DNA of 64,000 bases from Paraspadella gotoi (GCA_051294375.1 CM119267.1:26337324-26401323), one strand, 5' to 3'; shown: positions 11,014 to 22,605, counted from the first letter of the stretch. The notes: generated by a model from the sequence alone, not told the origin. Numbers and translations are program-made.

Positions 11014-12233
11014 GCCCAGGCGTCATCGCCAAACTTGACGTGTTTATGACATAATGTCATGAGCTTGGGCTTCGCCTTCGTTTTCTGGTTTTGCCCTTGT
11101 CGCTTCTTTCCTTTGAAATTCTTTTTCGAGTGGGCGTTGACCACGTTGACGCCCTCTTCCGCTTCTGATTCGGAGTCGTCGTAATTACGGTAGCCTTGGT
11201 CGACGTTGTTGACGATCGAGGATGTCGGTCTAATTCTCAGACTTCCTTCATTGTCGAAGTGTCGGTCAGCCAATTCGCATAATTGGGCTGCAGATAGTTC
11301 CTCTGCCTTTTCCTCAAGTTGACGGCGCACTTCGATCGGCAGGTCCCGAAGAATCTTTTCTTTTCTGACGTCATCCAGCGTTAGCGTTCTCGTTTTATCT
11401 TCGAGTTGAGCGAGCCTTTTCGACGGTTTGAGGCCGTCTAAGTCGAGAGGGTCCAGAAGATTTGCGGCCTGCTGACGTCTGGTTATTCCATATTCTTTAC
11501 GCAGGTACTCAAGAAAATGTGTCCAAGTCGCCTCGCTTGCTTCGCCATACAAGAACTGATTTATTCTTGGATCGACTTTGACTCCTATTTTTGCTTCTAA
11601 ATGAGCGAACTTATTCTTAGGGGCAGTAATACCAGCACGAGTATACGCTGCCTCGACTCGTTTTATCCAGATTTCGATGTTAGTAGTGTCGAAGTCCGGC
11701 AGATCCGGTTTTCGACTCGACGCCCGTTCTAATGCGCGTGTAGCGGCGGCGAGGGCGGCTCGCAACTCGTCGTTCTCGTCGCGAAGGTCATGTGGGGTGG
11801 CGCCGCCTGTCGCCATCTCGGCGTCGATGAAGTTTTCGCCGTTCGCTGTTGGAAAGCTGAAAGACGGCGCTGCGTTGGCGTAACTTGGTGATGTCGAGCG
11901 AGATCTCGCTCCGCGGCCGAATCCGATGCCTCTGGGGATCTGAAGACCTGTTGAGGCTTCCTGTTGCTCCTCGGGGTTTCGCTGGGCCGAGCGGAGGCGC
12001 GAGCGAAAGTCCGAGTTGCTCATGGAATCGTTCGTCGACGGCTTCTTGGTCTTGAGTCGTTCGTCGATGGCGTCGAGAGCTCCTTCTGTGGGTGCCTGTT
12101 CTTCTTCGAATCGCTCGTCGGCGGCGTCTTGGTCTCGAGTCGTTTGTCGATGGCAGGACGACCTCGAGTCGGTCGTCGACGGCGTCGTGGACTCCGTATG
12201 TGAAGGTAAGTAAGAGAGGAGGGGTGTGAGCAA
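10935..12233 (-). CDS. gag: Ty3/gypsy Gag protein
   Basis: Intact 432-residue Gag upstream of pol. A Ser/Arg-rich N-terminus is followed by a helical capsid-like core (for example FDTTNIEIWIKRVEAAYTRA and the following helices ending in LRDLPIEVRRQLEEKAEEL), which resembles gypsy capsid. A basic linker then leads to a C-terminal Cys/His cluster, CHKHVKFGDDAWACEPGC, of the C-H-C-C form seen in arthropod-type gypsy Gags in place of a classical CCHC knuckle. The C-terminal 79 nt overlap pol. A G-run in the overlap (AGAGGGGGACG) is a possible slip site, but I see no textbook heptamer. The true start is uncertain; ATGs at 12233 and further in are both possible. Confidence 0.85.
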   Translation of the reverse strand: MLTPLLSYLPSHTESTTPSTTDSRSSCHRQTTRDQDAADERFEEEQAPTEGALDAIDERLKTKKPSTNDSMSNSDFRSRLRSAQRNPEEQQEASTGLQIPRGIGFGRGARSRSTSPSYANAAPSFSFPTANGENFIDAEMATGGATPHDLRDENDELRAALAAATRALERASSRKPDLPDFDTTNIEIWIKRVEAAYTRAGITAPKNKFAHLEAKIGVKVDPRINQFLYGEASEATWTHFLEYLRKEYGITRRQQAANLLDPLDLDGLKPSKRLAQLEDKTRTLTLDDVRKEKILRDLPIEVRRQLEEKAEELSAAQLCELADRHFDNEGSLRIRPTSSIVNNVDQGYRNYDDSESEAEEGVNVVNAHSKKNFKGKKRQGQNQKTKAKPKLMTLCHKHVKFGDDAWACEPGCAKYEESQRKHEGNARGGRRR

Positions 12234-12347
12234 AATTGGGCAATTTGCTTAACCCGAAATTCTCGCCCAATCTTACCTCGGAGAAGATCCTGTTGAGCTT
12301 TGTCTTCTTCTAGAAGGTTGGCTTCGTTCAGAGTTGGGTTCACCATG

Positions 12348-12730
12348 TGTGGCACGGCCCGGATTCACCACAACGTGAGACGTGACGTGATTAACTTGTG
12401 ACACAGTTCTAATGTCCACTTGTTGGCAGCAGGGAAGGTGAGTCACGTGACTAACTGATTGATTGATTGGTTTAAGTCTTCCAAATGTATTTATTTACAT
12501 TGTAGAGATAAAAGCAAGAAGTGTTCAATGTTGTAATAAACATTTATTATCAGGTGAGACAAAAACAAGGTAATATCCAGTTTATCAATCAAAAGCTGAA
12601 ATCAGTCTGAAATCTTCAGTTAAGATTTGAATTAAAGAAAAGGGTTACCGAAAAAAAAAGGGAACAATCGGGGCGACCTCTTGAGGGCAATGATTGAGAA
12701 CAAAGGTTTCTTCTAGGTGGCCACAGGACT
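12348..12730 (-). mobile_element. Candidate 5' LTR / leader of the gypsy element
   Basis: Upstream of gag on the minus strand the sequence passes from a leader into DNA that could be the 5' LTR. On the + strand it would begin TGTGTGGCACGG near 12348. It holds AATAAA-like words on the minus strand (around 12490 and 12535). The 3' LTR needed for comparison lies in the 7081-7180 gap, so neither boundary is proven. A TGG-initial word (TGGTGAACCCAACTCTG) sits just inside as a possible primer-binding site, but I cannot match it to a tRNA end. Confidence 0.35.
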
Positions 12731-13494
12731 CGCCGGAAAAAAATGAAAAACTTTTGTAAAATATGTTACATAATATTTTTAGGTTAAAGATGCGAAAAAA
12801 TGACCAAAATGTTTCATCATATAATAGTTTCTACTAAAAAATTAAAAAAAGTGAAGTAACAACCTTTTTTTTCCCATTTTTAAAGCTGAAGACATTAAAA
12901 TTTTTAATAACATATTTTATATTTTTGATCTAATTTTTATGAAGAATCAGAATCTTTAATAAAAATTAAGAAAAAATTATTTTGAAAATTTATAATTTTA
13001 TAAGGATATTACTATAAATATATTGTAATTAATGATACTGTTCCCCAAACAATATAAGCAAAATATTGTTTGTACTCCTTAATCATACTATCTCACATCT
13101 AAATATCCTTGTTTGTTCACTCAAATAAAATTTATGTTCCCCAGTGCTCCACTCTAGTGGTCACTGCAGGTCCAAAGCCCTGAGCGCCAGCTGTCGGGAG
13201 ATGCCTCACACCCCAGGCATCACACATGTCCCTCCGTTGCCATAATTCCTCCATTTCGGTTTTACGGCAAAATAGAATAGAATATTAAGATTATCTAGTT
13301 CAGGTCTTTAAACGTGTGTAAACGTTGTTTTTTTTAGCCATTGGTTCGGCTGGATTCTGAAGCTTTATTGGATCGTTTTCGAAATATTTTCATCATGAAC
13401 TCCGACTGAATCTTGCCTTGTGGCAAAGTTTGTGCTAATACCCTCCTATATAATGATTCTTAATAACGTTATCCAGTCACAACCCTTGATGCAC
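12731..13494. other. AT-rich spacer with a SINE-like scrap near 13145-13255
   Basis: Mostly AT-rich DNA. At about 13145-13255 a GC-richer piece (GAGATGCCTCACACCCCAGG ... GTTGCCATAA) is a diverged relative of the repeats at 41388-41535 and 58930-59010. It would lie in the first intron of the candidate MPN gene. No further exon recognised. Confidence 0.45.
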
Positions 13495-13686
13495 CTGCGG
13501 GGTAAAGTGGCCGTCGATCTCCACGTGAACGCTTTCAGTTGAGACGGCGTTCGCTTCCGCATCCTCCATAATGGTCTTAGTCGTCTTCCAAACTCTGCCC
13601 ATCAAGATTCCTTCAGTCTCTGGAGGGGCGACGGATAATTCTGCCAGCAACTTGCTCAAGGCGAACGGAAGAATTGTAACGTTCAT
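13495..13686 (-). CDS. Candidate first coding exon, MPN-domain (Abraxas/BRISC-like) protein
   Basis: ATG at 13686 opens 64 codons that end at CAG|GTGCAT, a good splice donor in phase 0; reading on would hit a stop five codons later. The peptide has the look of an MPN domain start: a hydrophobic strand-helix (VTILPFALSKLLAEL), then PPETEGILMGRV and a beta-strand-rich stretch ending EIDGHFTP. This pattern resembles the N-terminus of Abraxas-family scaffold proteins, inactive MPN partners of BRCC36 in deubiquitinase complexes. The catalytic JAMM residues would lie in later exons, which I do not find in the window. The assignment is by resemblance only. Confidence 0.4.
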
Positions 13687-14525
13687 TATTACGACGATAA
13701 AATTATTAATAAACGACTTTTAATGGACCCGCGCCTTAGGAAATAAAAATTTCTATATTTAAAAGCTTAGGAGTCGACCTAAAATGAGCGAAAATCTGAA
13801 CTAACTAATCAGACACGAAAAACTAGAATTGATACACGTTAAATCATTGTTTTAAAAATCTTAAAAGTATAGTTATCTGGCCCGACGTTACTATAAAAAA
13901 AAATTAATGAAAAAAATCGAGAAAAAAAAACAACGATGCGATAAAGATTGATTGATGTAATAATAATTGATTATTGATGTAATACCATGATGGAAAAAAA
14001 GTTTTTCCATAAATGTTACTTTTATCCAAAAATTTATAAACAATATTGTTAGATAATTAAGTTAATCATGTAAGATTTATGAATGAATAATAAAAGAGTT
14101 AAAATGGTAATAAATACAAATTATTTAACGATTTAAACATATTCGTTAAAATCTTCCTAAAATTTTGCCTTACCTAAAAAAAAATTAAATAAATTTAATT
14201 TGGATTATGATGAAAAGCTTAAAATCAGGTGAATTGAAGATAAGCCATAACACTGACATGTTCAGAAATGACCAGTGAAAAATATTAACAAGTATGGGTT
14301 TTATTGTATGCAATACAATGCGCGTGCGACTAAGTATTTTGAAAACATCCACGACGCCTTGTACTTGTAGTTGTAGCCCAAAATAACTTTTGCTACTCAT
14401 TTTATTATTGTGTATTAAAACGTTCAGACAGGGCAGGACGTTAAGTTTTGTCTCGACATAGGGTGCGCCACCCCTGTACACAAAGAAGGTGAATTAAATC
14501 GCGATTAAATAGCGATTAAAAAGCA
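13687..14525. other. AT-rich stretch upstream of the MPN exon
   Basis: Presumably promoter and intergenic DNA of the candidate MPN gene. I see no recognisable element, repeat end or RNA gene. Confidence 0.4.
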
Positions 14526-14705
14526 ATGAGGTGGCATTTCGATCCCGAGACTTCGAGAAGGGAGCAAGTCGCCATTTTCGCGCTGAAGGCAAACGGAGAA
14601 TCATTCAAAGAAGAGCTTGGAGTTAAGCAAAGATTTAAAAGAGCGTCCGGATCCGATGCCCCAAAGATGCCAGACGGGTACGCTCTAGGACGTAGGTGGG
14701 ATTAA
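14526..14705 (+). CDS. Short ORF (59 codons) of unknown status
   Basis: ATG at 14526 runs to TAA at 14703-14705 and would encode a basic, charged 59-residue peptide (begins MRWHFDPETSRREQ). It is the only GC-balanced piece for several kb around, and codon use looks more natural than in repeat-derived frames. I recognise no domain. It could instead be promoter-proximal DNA of the minus-strand MPN gene about 840 bp away, open by chance. Confidence 0.15.
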   Translation: MRWHFDPETSRREQVAIFALKANGESFKEELGVKQRFKRASGSDAPKMPDGYALGRRWD

Positions 14706-15400
14706 CGATGGCGTGGAATTTTAAATGAAAATAAAAACTCCATTTAGATTGGGATCAGATCAAGAAGTAAGAGAGAGAAAGAGCGAAAAAGAGACCGGCC
14801 GGCCGCATATCCCTCTCCCGCAGTATGGATACTCGGGACAGACATCATGAAAGCAAAAGAGAGCGGGTCATTCTATGAGAGCATAACAGAGGAAAGAGAG
14901 AGAGAAAGGCGTGTTCGGAATCGAGGCGCTGTAGAGATGGGCTTATTTTGGGACAATCAGAAGGGGCAGTGCGAGAGAGAGAGAAAAAAAATATATAATT
15001 TGCATATTAAATTTAAAGGAAAAAAATATAAAAATTAAGTCATATTTCAAAACTAAACAAAGCACATTTTAATAATTTGAAGCCAAATGATATTAAATTA
15101 AATATTGTAGTCTAATTGTATTCTATTGTAGACTAACATTGTGTTGTATAGATGCTCCCTCTATTTCCAGAAAACAACACTGACCTCCCCCTCCCAAAAT
15201 GAGTTATTAGATATAATAAGAAAATAATACTTTAAAAAGTAATATATATATATAATTAAATAATAGTTTAAATAGTAAAACATTCATAAAATATAAAAAT
15301 ATAATATAGTGAAACAAGTAATTTTGCAAATTTTCATATAAAATAAAAAAAAATAAAAAAATAGGACATTTTTGGTATTAATTTTAGAGAAAATATTAGA
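14706..15400. other. GA-rich then AT-rich spacer
   Basis: 14760-15000 contains several short (GA)n runs (AGAGAGAGAGAAA words) and then AT-rich DNA. No gene or transposon end seen. Confidence 0.45.
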
Positions 15401-16910
15401 GATGAGCATCGTTCAAATCGAAGCTCCGATCAAGATTCCTTTATATTTCACTTCTATTCAAAACTACATAGTCAAGGCCAAAACAAATTATGTCAATATG
15501 GGCAGATTTCGAAAGCTTGGCGTCTTGGGAAGCCAATGGAGGTAGAGCGCGATCGAAATTCCCATTTTATCATGCCCAAAAATGGTATTTAAATGGACTG
15601 GTCAGGCCGTTTTTTCCCTATTCCAAGAAAACCTCCTGGCTCTTGAGTAAAAAATACCAAATCATACATATTAGTACAGTTTCCGAAACCTTATTGTCTT
15701 CTCTACATGATGAAAAAAAGCAAAATTAAAATTCTTGCAATCTTAATTGCTTGATAAAGCAATCAAATGAACTGGTTTTTTAGGTGAAAACTGCATAGTC
15801 AAGCCTTCATTTTTTTCAATTTTGAACAAAATTGACAGAAACTGTATTGATTTTACTATTCAAATCAGGTAGAGCGCGGGCTTAATTCAAAAGCGTTTTC
15901 TCAATATAATGCAAAATTTAAAAAAAGTCTAATAAAAACTCATAAAAAACAAAAATCGTCGCACAGTGTTGCTTGTGAGTCCCAAATGCTAGAAAAATAA
16001 TTTTTTAAATTTTTTATATTATTATATAATATATAAAAATATTTATATAAATATAATTATAATATTAAAAATAAATTTTTTTATTCAATCTGAAAAAGGT
16101 AATACTATATATTAAAAAGTATATATGTATAAAAAAATATATTTTATATTAAAATTAATTAATTTTTTTAAACTGCAAATTTTTTTATCATGGTATGATT
16201 AAAAAATATAAGATTAAAATACAATTTTAATTTAAACAAAATATAATAATCATATTAAATATAATAAATCAAAAAAATTTAATTTTTTTATTTAATAATA
16301 ATAATAAAATAATAATAATAATAACAATAATAACAAAATAATAATAATAAATAAAATATTAATATTTTATTTTTTAATTTTATTTTTTTAATTATAATCA
16401 TTATTTTTATTATTATTATTATTATTTTATCATTATTATTATTTTATCATTATTATTATTTTATCATTATTATATAATCTGATAATAATATGTATTTTAT
16501 TTTAAAATAATTTTTTTTTTAAAAATTATAAAAAATTATGTTTTAATTATTTTAATATTTAAATAAATTTTTAAATAATAATTTTTATAATTAATATATA
16601 ATAAAAAAATATTTTTAACTGAACTGGATTTTTCTGAAAAATTCAGGCCCAGGATCTCACTGTGCGCCGGTTCTATAAAGCTTAGTACTACGCATAGTAC
16701 TAATCTTTGTTGGATCAAAACGAGCTCGATTTTAAAGGAAAGTTGATCGGTTTGAAGAGCGATTTTTGCGATTGCTTTTTGGCGATTACTTTTGAACGGA
16801 ATGTCGGATTATGATGAAATTATGCATGTAGATAATGTTTGCAATTGTCTATCGAACGCTACCAAATTTGATATAAAACAATGAGTTGTTTAGAAACGAT
16901 GCTCATCCCC
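15401..16910 (+). mobile_element. Non-coding inverted-repeat element, GATGAGCATCGTT ends
   Basis: The stretch starts with GATGAGCATCGTT (15401-15413) and ends with its exact reverse complement (16895-16907). Between the ends it has no sustained coding frame. An AT core (about 16010-16610) holds facing (AAT)n and (ATT)n tracts that would fold into a long hairpin, flanked by inverted CGCACAGTG words (about 15960 and 16660). A second copy of the inner 15853-16890 part lies at 31210-32141. This fits a non-autonomous DNA transposon of about 1.5 kb. I could not define a target-site duplication. Confidence 0.6.
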
Positions 16911-18000
16911 ATAAATATAAAACTTTAATTTGCTTAACATTGAAATTCAATTAGTTTTAGCCAAAATATTTTTAATGAAAGATAAAATAATTTTATAAAA
17001 AAAATTAACAGCTAAAAATATGTTTGGTGTTTGGTATTTTGTATTTGGTGACGGGTTGGAGTCTATTATATAGTTGTTTTTAATTAAGATAAACATTTTT
17101 CAGTATGTTCAAGATTGTCATTTTTGACTGAGTTAAAATCTTTGTTCATGATGAAAAAATAGAAGAAAAATTTTTTTAGATTTTTTTTATGTGAAAATCA
17201 TATCCATAGGATATTTACTTTCTATATTGAGCTCGAATTTTTTAATATAATCAGCTTGGGAGTTATTCAATAATCCATATCATATTCTGCAAAGAATTCT
17301 AGCATGCTTTGCCATTCTTAATAAGATACAAAATAATTTTGGGCGACTTGAGTCTTGGGTACATTGTTACATCATCTTTGATCGAGGTTTTAATCTTGTC
17401 AATCATATCAGAATACAACTGAATACGTTACATTGCAAATCTCTTTAAATGTATGCATCCTTAATGTTATTACTAATTTCTTTATTATCTGTTAATTTTT
17501 TTATTTACCAATGAATTAATTTTCTTTAATAATTTTATTGGTTCTGGGTCTGGTAGTAGCCAAGTAGTTTACATACTTAATGCTGATACTCATATTTCAT
17601 GCCAAAACAAATTGAAAATATAGTTGATAACGAAATTAAAACAAACGAAAATATATTGTTTTATTTATCTTTAAAAATAATTATAAGCAAAATATTTTGA
17701 TTCAGAAATTGCTTATCTAAAATTAAGAAAAATCATTACTTACCTAGGCAATTTCAGTCACACTTTGCTCAGTTAATCAGGCAAAATATTACCTAAGTTC
17801 ACCCCTTAGTCCTGCCTAATACTTGCGTACTATTAACATTCTGTGTTTTAGTATTGGCCCTTCAGCATTATTAGACAAATGGACCCATTAGACGTACTCG
17901 ATACTGTCCAGTGTCCAGGGTAAAGTGTAATCATTTTTATTTCTATTTCTTCATTGACATTTTCACATTAACGGTACGCATGTAACGTTTCTCATGCGGA
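16911..18000. other. AT-rich spacer, nothing recognised
   Basis: No coding pattern, RNA gene or repeat end could be recognised in this stretch between the inverted-repeat element and the GC-richer block at about 18000. Confidence 0.45.
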
Positions 18001-18004
18001 TATT

Positions 18005-18420
18005 CCAAGCTTCTATATCATAAACGTACACGAGGAGCATGCAGCAGCCAGCTGCATCTCTCCCCCTGCAACTCTCTCTCTTTGTCTCTCTCCTCCCTCG
18101 GCGAGAAGCCAGCGAAAAGCCAGTAAGAAGCCGAAGCCTGCCTCACCGGGACCAAACAAAGACCTCACCAAACTCTATGACTGCAATAAAGGCCATGGGC
18201 CAATTGGAAGGAAGAAGAGGATTGGGGAGGTTGGCAAAAGGGCCAATGAGAAGAAGGCCCGGGACTTGGTGGGGCCAAGGGATCGGTTTCTGTAGTAGAA
18301 AGTAGAGGCTTGACTTTGTTTCCCATTCATTCTAGTTTCTAGGCTCGGAAAGCAAAGAGCATTTGAACTTACCTTATGATTCTTGCTGATCTTTGACTTT
18401 GAAATAAACTCTCGTTTTTT
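18005..18420. other. GC-richer block of unknown nature
   Basis: An island of more balanced composition with a CT-rich run (18058-18100) and an 88-codon + strand open frame at 18039-18305. The peptide has no recognisable domain and no neighbouring splice structure. It could be a repeat fragment or a 3'-flanking regulatory region of the zinc-finger gene. I do not call a gene. Confidence 0.25.
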
Positions 18421-18838
18421 TGTTACATCGAATTCTTATATCTCACTAAAATTGGAACTTAGCTAATACGTTCATGATATTAATAATATTTACTGGCTTA
18501 TTTTGATGTGATGTCGACGGAACAACAAACTCGCATCAAAAATTACTTAAAATTAAAACAGAAAAGAATAAAAAAGAAATGCATATTTAATTTGAAAACA
18601 TTTATTTAAACTTGTTTTAATTGAAAAAAATAAAATAATTCGTTCATAATTTAATTCTAAGTAATTAATTATAATATGATAATGATATGTGATTACCTAA
18701 ATAAAGTTACTTAACAGCCTTGTTATCTCAATAGCTTTACGTCAAAAGGGAAAGAGCCCACAGCTTGATTTTAAGTATTTTAAAAATTTTATTGTATTAT
18801 TTCCTCTATTTTCGTTGCTGAGTGGATATTGAGAAAGG

Positions 18839-18844
18839 TTTATT
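18839..18844 (-). terminator. Poly(A) signal AATAAA of the zinc-finger gene
   Basis: On the minus strand AATAAA occurs 70 nt past the TGA stop at 18914, a normal spacing for a short 3' UTR. Cleavage would be expected roughly 10-30 nt further on. Confidence 0.55.
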
Positions 18845-18913
18845 ATTTTGCCAATACAAATAAAAATTTTAAAAACAATAGGTTTTGCTGGTCAACTTTC
18901 TTGATTTGATGAG

Positions 18914-19787
18914 TCAATAATATCCTCCTCGAACGGGGTGAGGTCCCAACCATGTGCTCCATCCGCCGCCGGGTCCGAGGTAGTTGGCCCTGTAGTCATA
19001 AGAGGATCCATCGTTGTCCGCCGCCATCATCTGCGAGGCAGAGTATATTTGTGGAAAGCCTCGACCGAACCGTGCTCTCCGGCCGCGAGAGCCTCCCCGA
19101 GGACCCCAACCCCTTCCTCGTCCTCGACCACGAAAAGGAACACCGCGGCCCTGCATTCCGCTAATATCCTCCCCACGATCCAGAGCCTCGGCGACGACAC
19201 GCTTGATGTGCTTCATGCCGACCACGTGGTTGGAGAGCATTTGAGTTGTTGAAACTCCGATGCTGCAGATGGAGCAAACGATGGCGCTGGTGTCGTGGGG
19301 CGAGATCTCGCGGACGAGAAGATCCATGGCTTCGGCGTCACCGACCTGATTGATCGAGGCAGAGGCGGCTTCGGGGAGGGAGGATTCAGTTTCAAATTCG
19401 CTAGTGTCCATAATGACCTCGGTAGAATTTGTCGTAGGTGGCGTCGTTGGCGCAGACGGCGTCGTTTCAGGAGAGATCGACTCGGACGGGGATATCGCGT
19501 ACCGGACAGCAGCGTCTCTCGCTTCTTTAATCTTTGCGTCGATAACACTTTTTTCCATGACGCCGGCGGCCGTCGCTGTGGCAGCCGCAGCAGCCTCCAC
19601 CCCCGCTGGAATCGACGAGAGCAGCTTGGAGCCGCCGGATACGAAATTGGCGCTGTAGGGGCCGGGCACCTCGATGGGCGGGGCGCTAGCGTCGGCATCG
19701 GTATCGCAAGTAGACTTTTCTTCTTGTGGCGAAAGGTAATCGGTGTCGACGCCGTTTAGAAAATTGATCTCCATCGTCTTCATTTTT
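18914..19787 (-). CDS. Zinc-finger gene, exon 7 (last): finger 8 and RG box
   Basis: The acceptor is ...ACTTTTAG|A at 19787. The single leading base completes the Ala codon split from exon 6, and TGA is at 18914-18916. It encodes residues 487-776: an acidic linker, an Ala-rich segment, a Ser/Thr/Pro-rich linker, finger 8 (CSICSIGVSTTQMLSNH...H, C657/C660/H673/H679), then an RG box (RGRGRGRGWGPRGG and neighbours) and a Tyr/Gly-rich end. The open frame continues upstream of the acceptor to 19909, but that part is intronic. GC content is well above that of its surroundings, as expected for a conserved exon. Confidence 0.88.
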
Positions 19788-19954
19788 CTAAAAGTTGTTA
19801 AATTAGTAACCTCAATTACGAGGAACGTCAAGATAATCCGAGTTGCCCCTTTGGTATACAGCCACCCATGATGACCCATCGACCAGGAGGGGGCCCATAT
19901 GTTTTGCACACTGTACTCAGTAATTAATAGTGAGTTTTCTTAGGTTTTATCCCG

Positions 19955-20240
19955 ACTCTATAATCCACTTTGTCTGTCCGTCGGTCCCTTACTAAATCTT
20001 GTCGGGCACTCACTTAAATCATGTCAGAACATCGAATTATAATAAATTATGCAAAAAAATTATGTCCGTCCCCCCTTAGCAAAAAAACTCCAATTACTCG
20101 TGATTGGATGGATGGATTGGAATGAAATTTTGTGTGTGGTTGGAAAATTGTGTGATTGTGACTGGATATAAAGTTTTAATGGAATCGTGCGAGTGGAAAT
20201 GAGTTTAAATGGAAAAAACAAAAGTAACATTTTTTTAATT
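19955..20240 (-). repeat. Family A dispersed repeat, reverse orientation
   Basis: Reverse-strand copy of the family A body, with CGATTATAGAGTCGGG-type end, the GACAAGATT word, GCATAATTTATTATAATTCG, the GGTGGGACGG block region and TTTAAACTCATTTCCACTCG. It lies in the intron just upstream of exon 7. Confidence 0.6.
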
Positions 20241-20621
20241 CTTTTTAATTATCAGAGGAGAATTTAGCCTGCTGTCCAATTCTCCTCTTCCTCTTCTTCT
20301 TTCCTCCTCCTGCCCCTCAGTATATTTTGTCTAGCGATACATTCTCTCGTTTTTACTCTTCGCGAAATATACCATTATTTTTCCCTCTATTTCTTCACGC
20401 CTTCAATACCCCTCAAGATTATATTTACTCACAATTATTAAAATTATTCACAATTAAATGGATTGTTTGAGATGAAATATTGTGTAGGTAGGAAAGTGTA
20501 GGCTGAACATAAAGTTTTGGTGGAATCGAGCGAGCGGAAAAGGAAAAAACAAAAATCACATTCATTGAAAATTTTTTTGTTAAGTTTCTCTTTCTCTCTC
20601 TCAGATAAAATGATTGAAGGA

Positions 20622-21067
20622 CCAAATTATGCCAGTTGACCAAATAATGCTAATTGACAAAATTATGCCAATTGACAAAATTATGCCAATTGACAAAATT
20701 ATGCCAATTGACAAAATTATGCCAATTGACAAAATTATGCCAATTGACAAAATTATGCCAATTGACAAAATTATGCCAATTGACAAAATTATGCCAATTG
20801 ACAAAATTATGCCAATTGACAAAATTATGCCAGTTGACAAAATTATGCCAGTTGACTAAATTATGCCAATTGACTAAATTATGCCAATTGACTAAATTAT
20901 GCCAATTGACTAAATTATGCCAATTGACTAAATTATGCCAGTTGACTAAATTATGCCAGTGGACCAAATTATGCCAGTAGACCAAATTATGCCAATTGAC
21001 TAAATTATGCCAGTTGACCAAATTATGCCAGTTGACCAAATTATGAAAGGGGACTAAATTATGTCAG
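20622..21067 (+). repeat. 18-bp minisatellite, about 24 units
   Basis: Near-perfect head-to-tail array of CAATTGACAAAATTATGC. Units up to about 20850 carry GACAAAATT. Those after carry GACTAAATT or GACCAAATT, so variants are blocked, which indicates local expansion. Because 18 is a multiple of three, open frames of simple hexapeptide repeats run through it on both strands; these are not genes. Lies in the intron between exons 6 and 7. Confidence 0.9.
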
Positions 21068-22605
21068 GTTTCGCATACAATCAGTGTCTTTTAGACAACG
21101 AAATCTGAACTTCAATAATTACCATATTTCTTGATCTCATTGGTTAGTACGAAGCTTTCTTCATTTAAAAAAACGGTCGTCTCAAGTTATCTCCTTATCA
21201 CTTAGAACTTCCCATGTAAATTTCTATGAGTTAAAAATACGGTAAGACATGATTTCTTCAATGATTGTCAATCTAATCTCATTCACTGCTTAATTTTAGA
21301 AAAAAGTATGCTTGAATTTTTATGGTACAGATGATTTTTAAAGATCGAATTCCTTATAAGAATCCTCATGTCTTTTACTTACACAAAAGATTTTAGGTAA
21401 GACGCCACATTATCTGATACAATTTTTTTTCTTTGATACGCTTTTCCTGATAACTTTCTTCACCTCTTTTCTTCTCTTACTTTTTCCTCTTCCTCTTTCC
21501 TCCCTTACTTCTCACGCTGTCACTTACCATTTTTTTGGCCCCTACCTCTTTCGGTCACTCATGCACTTTCCTCACCTTTTTTTCTCATTTTCATTCTTTC
21601 CCTTTTTTCCCCCTCTTTTTCTTTCCATTTTCCTCTCTTTTTTTACCTTACAATTGTTTCACTATTTTTTCCCCATTAGCCTTCGTTTTTTTGCCTGTCA
21701 CCCTCTCTTTCAATCTCTCCCCTTCTCCTTTTCTTGTTTTCCCTTTCCTATTTTCTCTCACTACGTTTACATTGAGCCAAATTAAAGAAAATATTTAAAA
21801 TGCATTATAAGAAAGAAAATTAACGGTAGCGCATGATTTTTCTTTCAATTTTGGTTGGCTAGCAAATTTAGTAAATCGACAGATTTTCCGGAAAATTTTT
21901 CCGCAAAATCTGTCAATACTAAGAAAAAACAAGTACTGATGCTTTCCAGTGGATTAAAAGGATGCGGTTTTTTTTATTAATCAAGGTCAGTATGTACCTC
22001 ATCTTTCAAAACTAATAAATGAGTTGAAAATATTCTCTTTATCAAAAATAAATGCAAGTCACAAAAAGTCACAAATTAAATGACGTCTTTAAAAATTATT
22101 TGTGGCTAAACCAGTAAAGTTTTTTTTGATAATTTTATAGGTGTTAAAAGCTTATTCAATAAGCTATATTTTCTGTTAATTTCAACCAATTTGATTTATT
22201 TTTGTTTAACAAATTATGATAAAGACTGAAACTCCAACTTTTTGACTTGTTAACTTTAAAATTAATTCATAGGCAAACTATAAATGATTTAAGCTAATAA
22301 ATTTACCCAGAGGTAAAGAAGATAAGAAAAAACGGATTGCCAAAGTAAAAAAATTTTCTCAACTTTCCTTGGCATTCAAATCAGAAGTCGTAAGTAAAAA
22401 TGGACAAAAATGGACATAATTTTTTTTTTGCTAAAAGTTGCCAAAATGGTACTATTTTATCATTAGAAACGGGTGGAGATGTTTTTAACCAATCCTTCGT
22501 TCGGCCTAATTTGTGTTGTGGTACAAAGTTAATCAACATTGTAAGTAACAACTGAACAATAGTGGAAAGAGTCGTTTTTTTCCTAAATGCAACATTTGTA
22601 CGCGG
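21068..22605. other. Intron sequence with pyrimidine-rich tract
   Basis: 21470-21770 is strongly C/T-rich on the + strand, giving spurious F/S/P-rich frames. The rest is AT-rich and unrecognised. At 22608-22665 three more units of the TTGACCAAATTATG satellite word occur, followed by a reversed AAGTTTGAGCAAACAATG module at 22848-22880. Confidence 0.5.

Noticed and set aside
12348-12730. Firm LTR boundaries for the gypsy element
   Set aside because: The opposite LTR is missing in the 7081-7180 gap, so no repeat comparison is possible; kept only as a low-confidence candidate.
15490-15729. 79-codon frame at the start of the inverted-repeat element as a transposase fragment
   Set aside because: No transposase motif, too short, and no conserved frame in related sequence at 56.4 kb.
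20650-21039. Repeat proteins in the 18-bp array and thoughts of a CRISPR-like array
   Set aside because: Units are contiguous with no spacers, and the peptides are a by-product of a period divisible by three in a eukaryotic intron.
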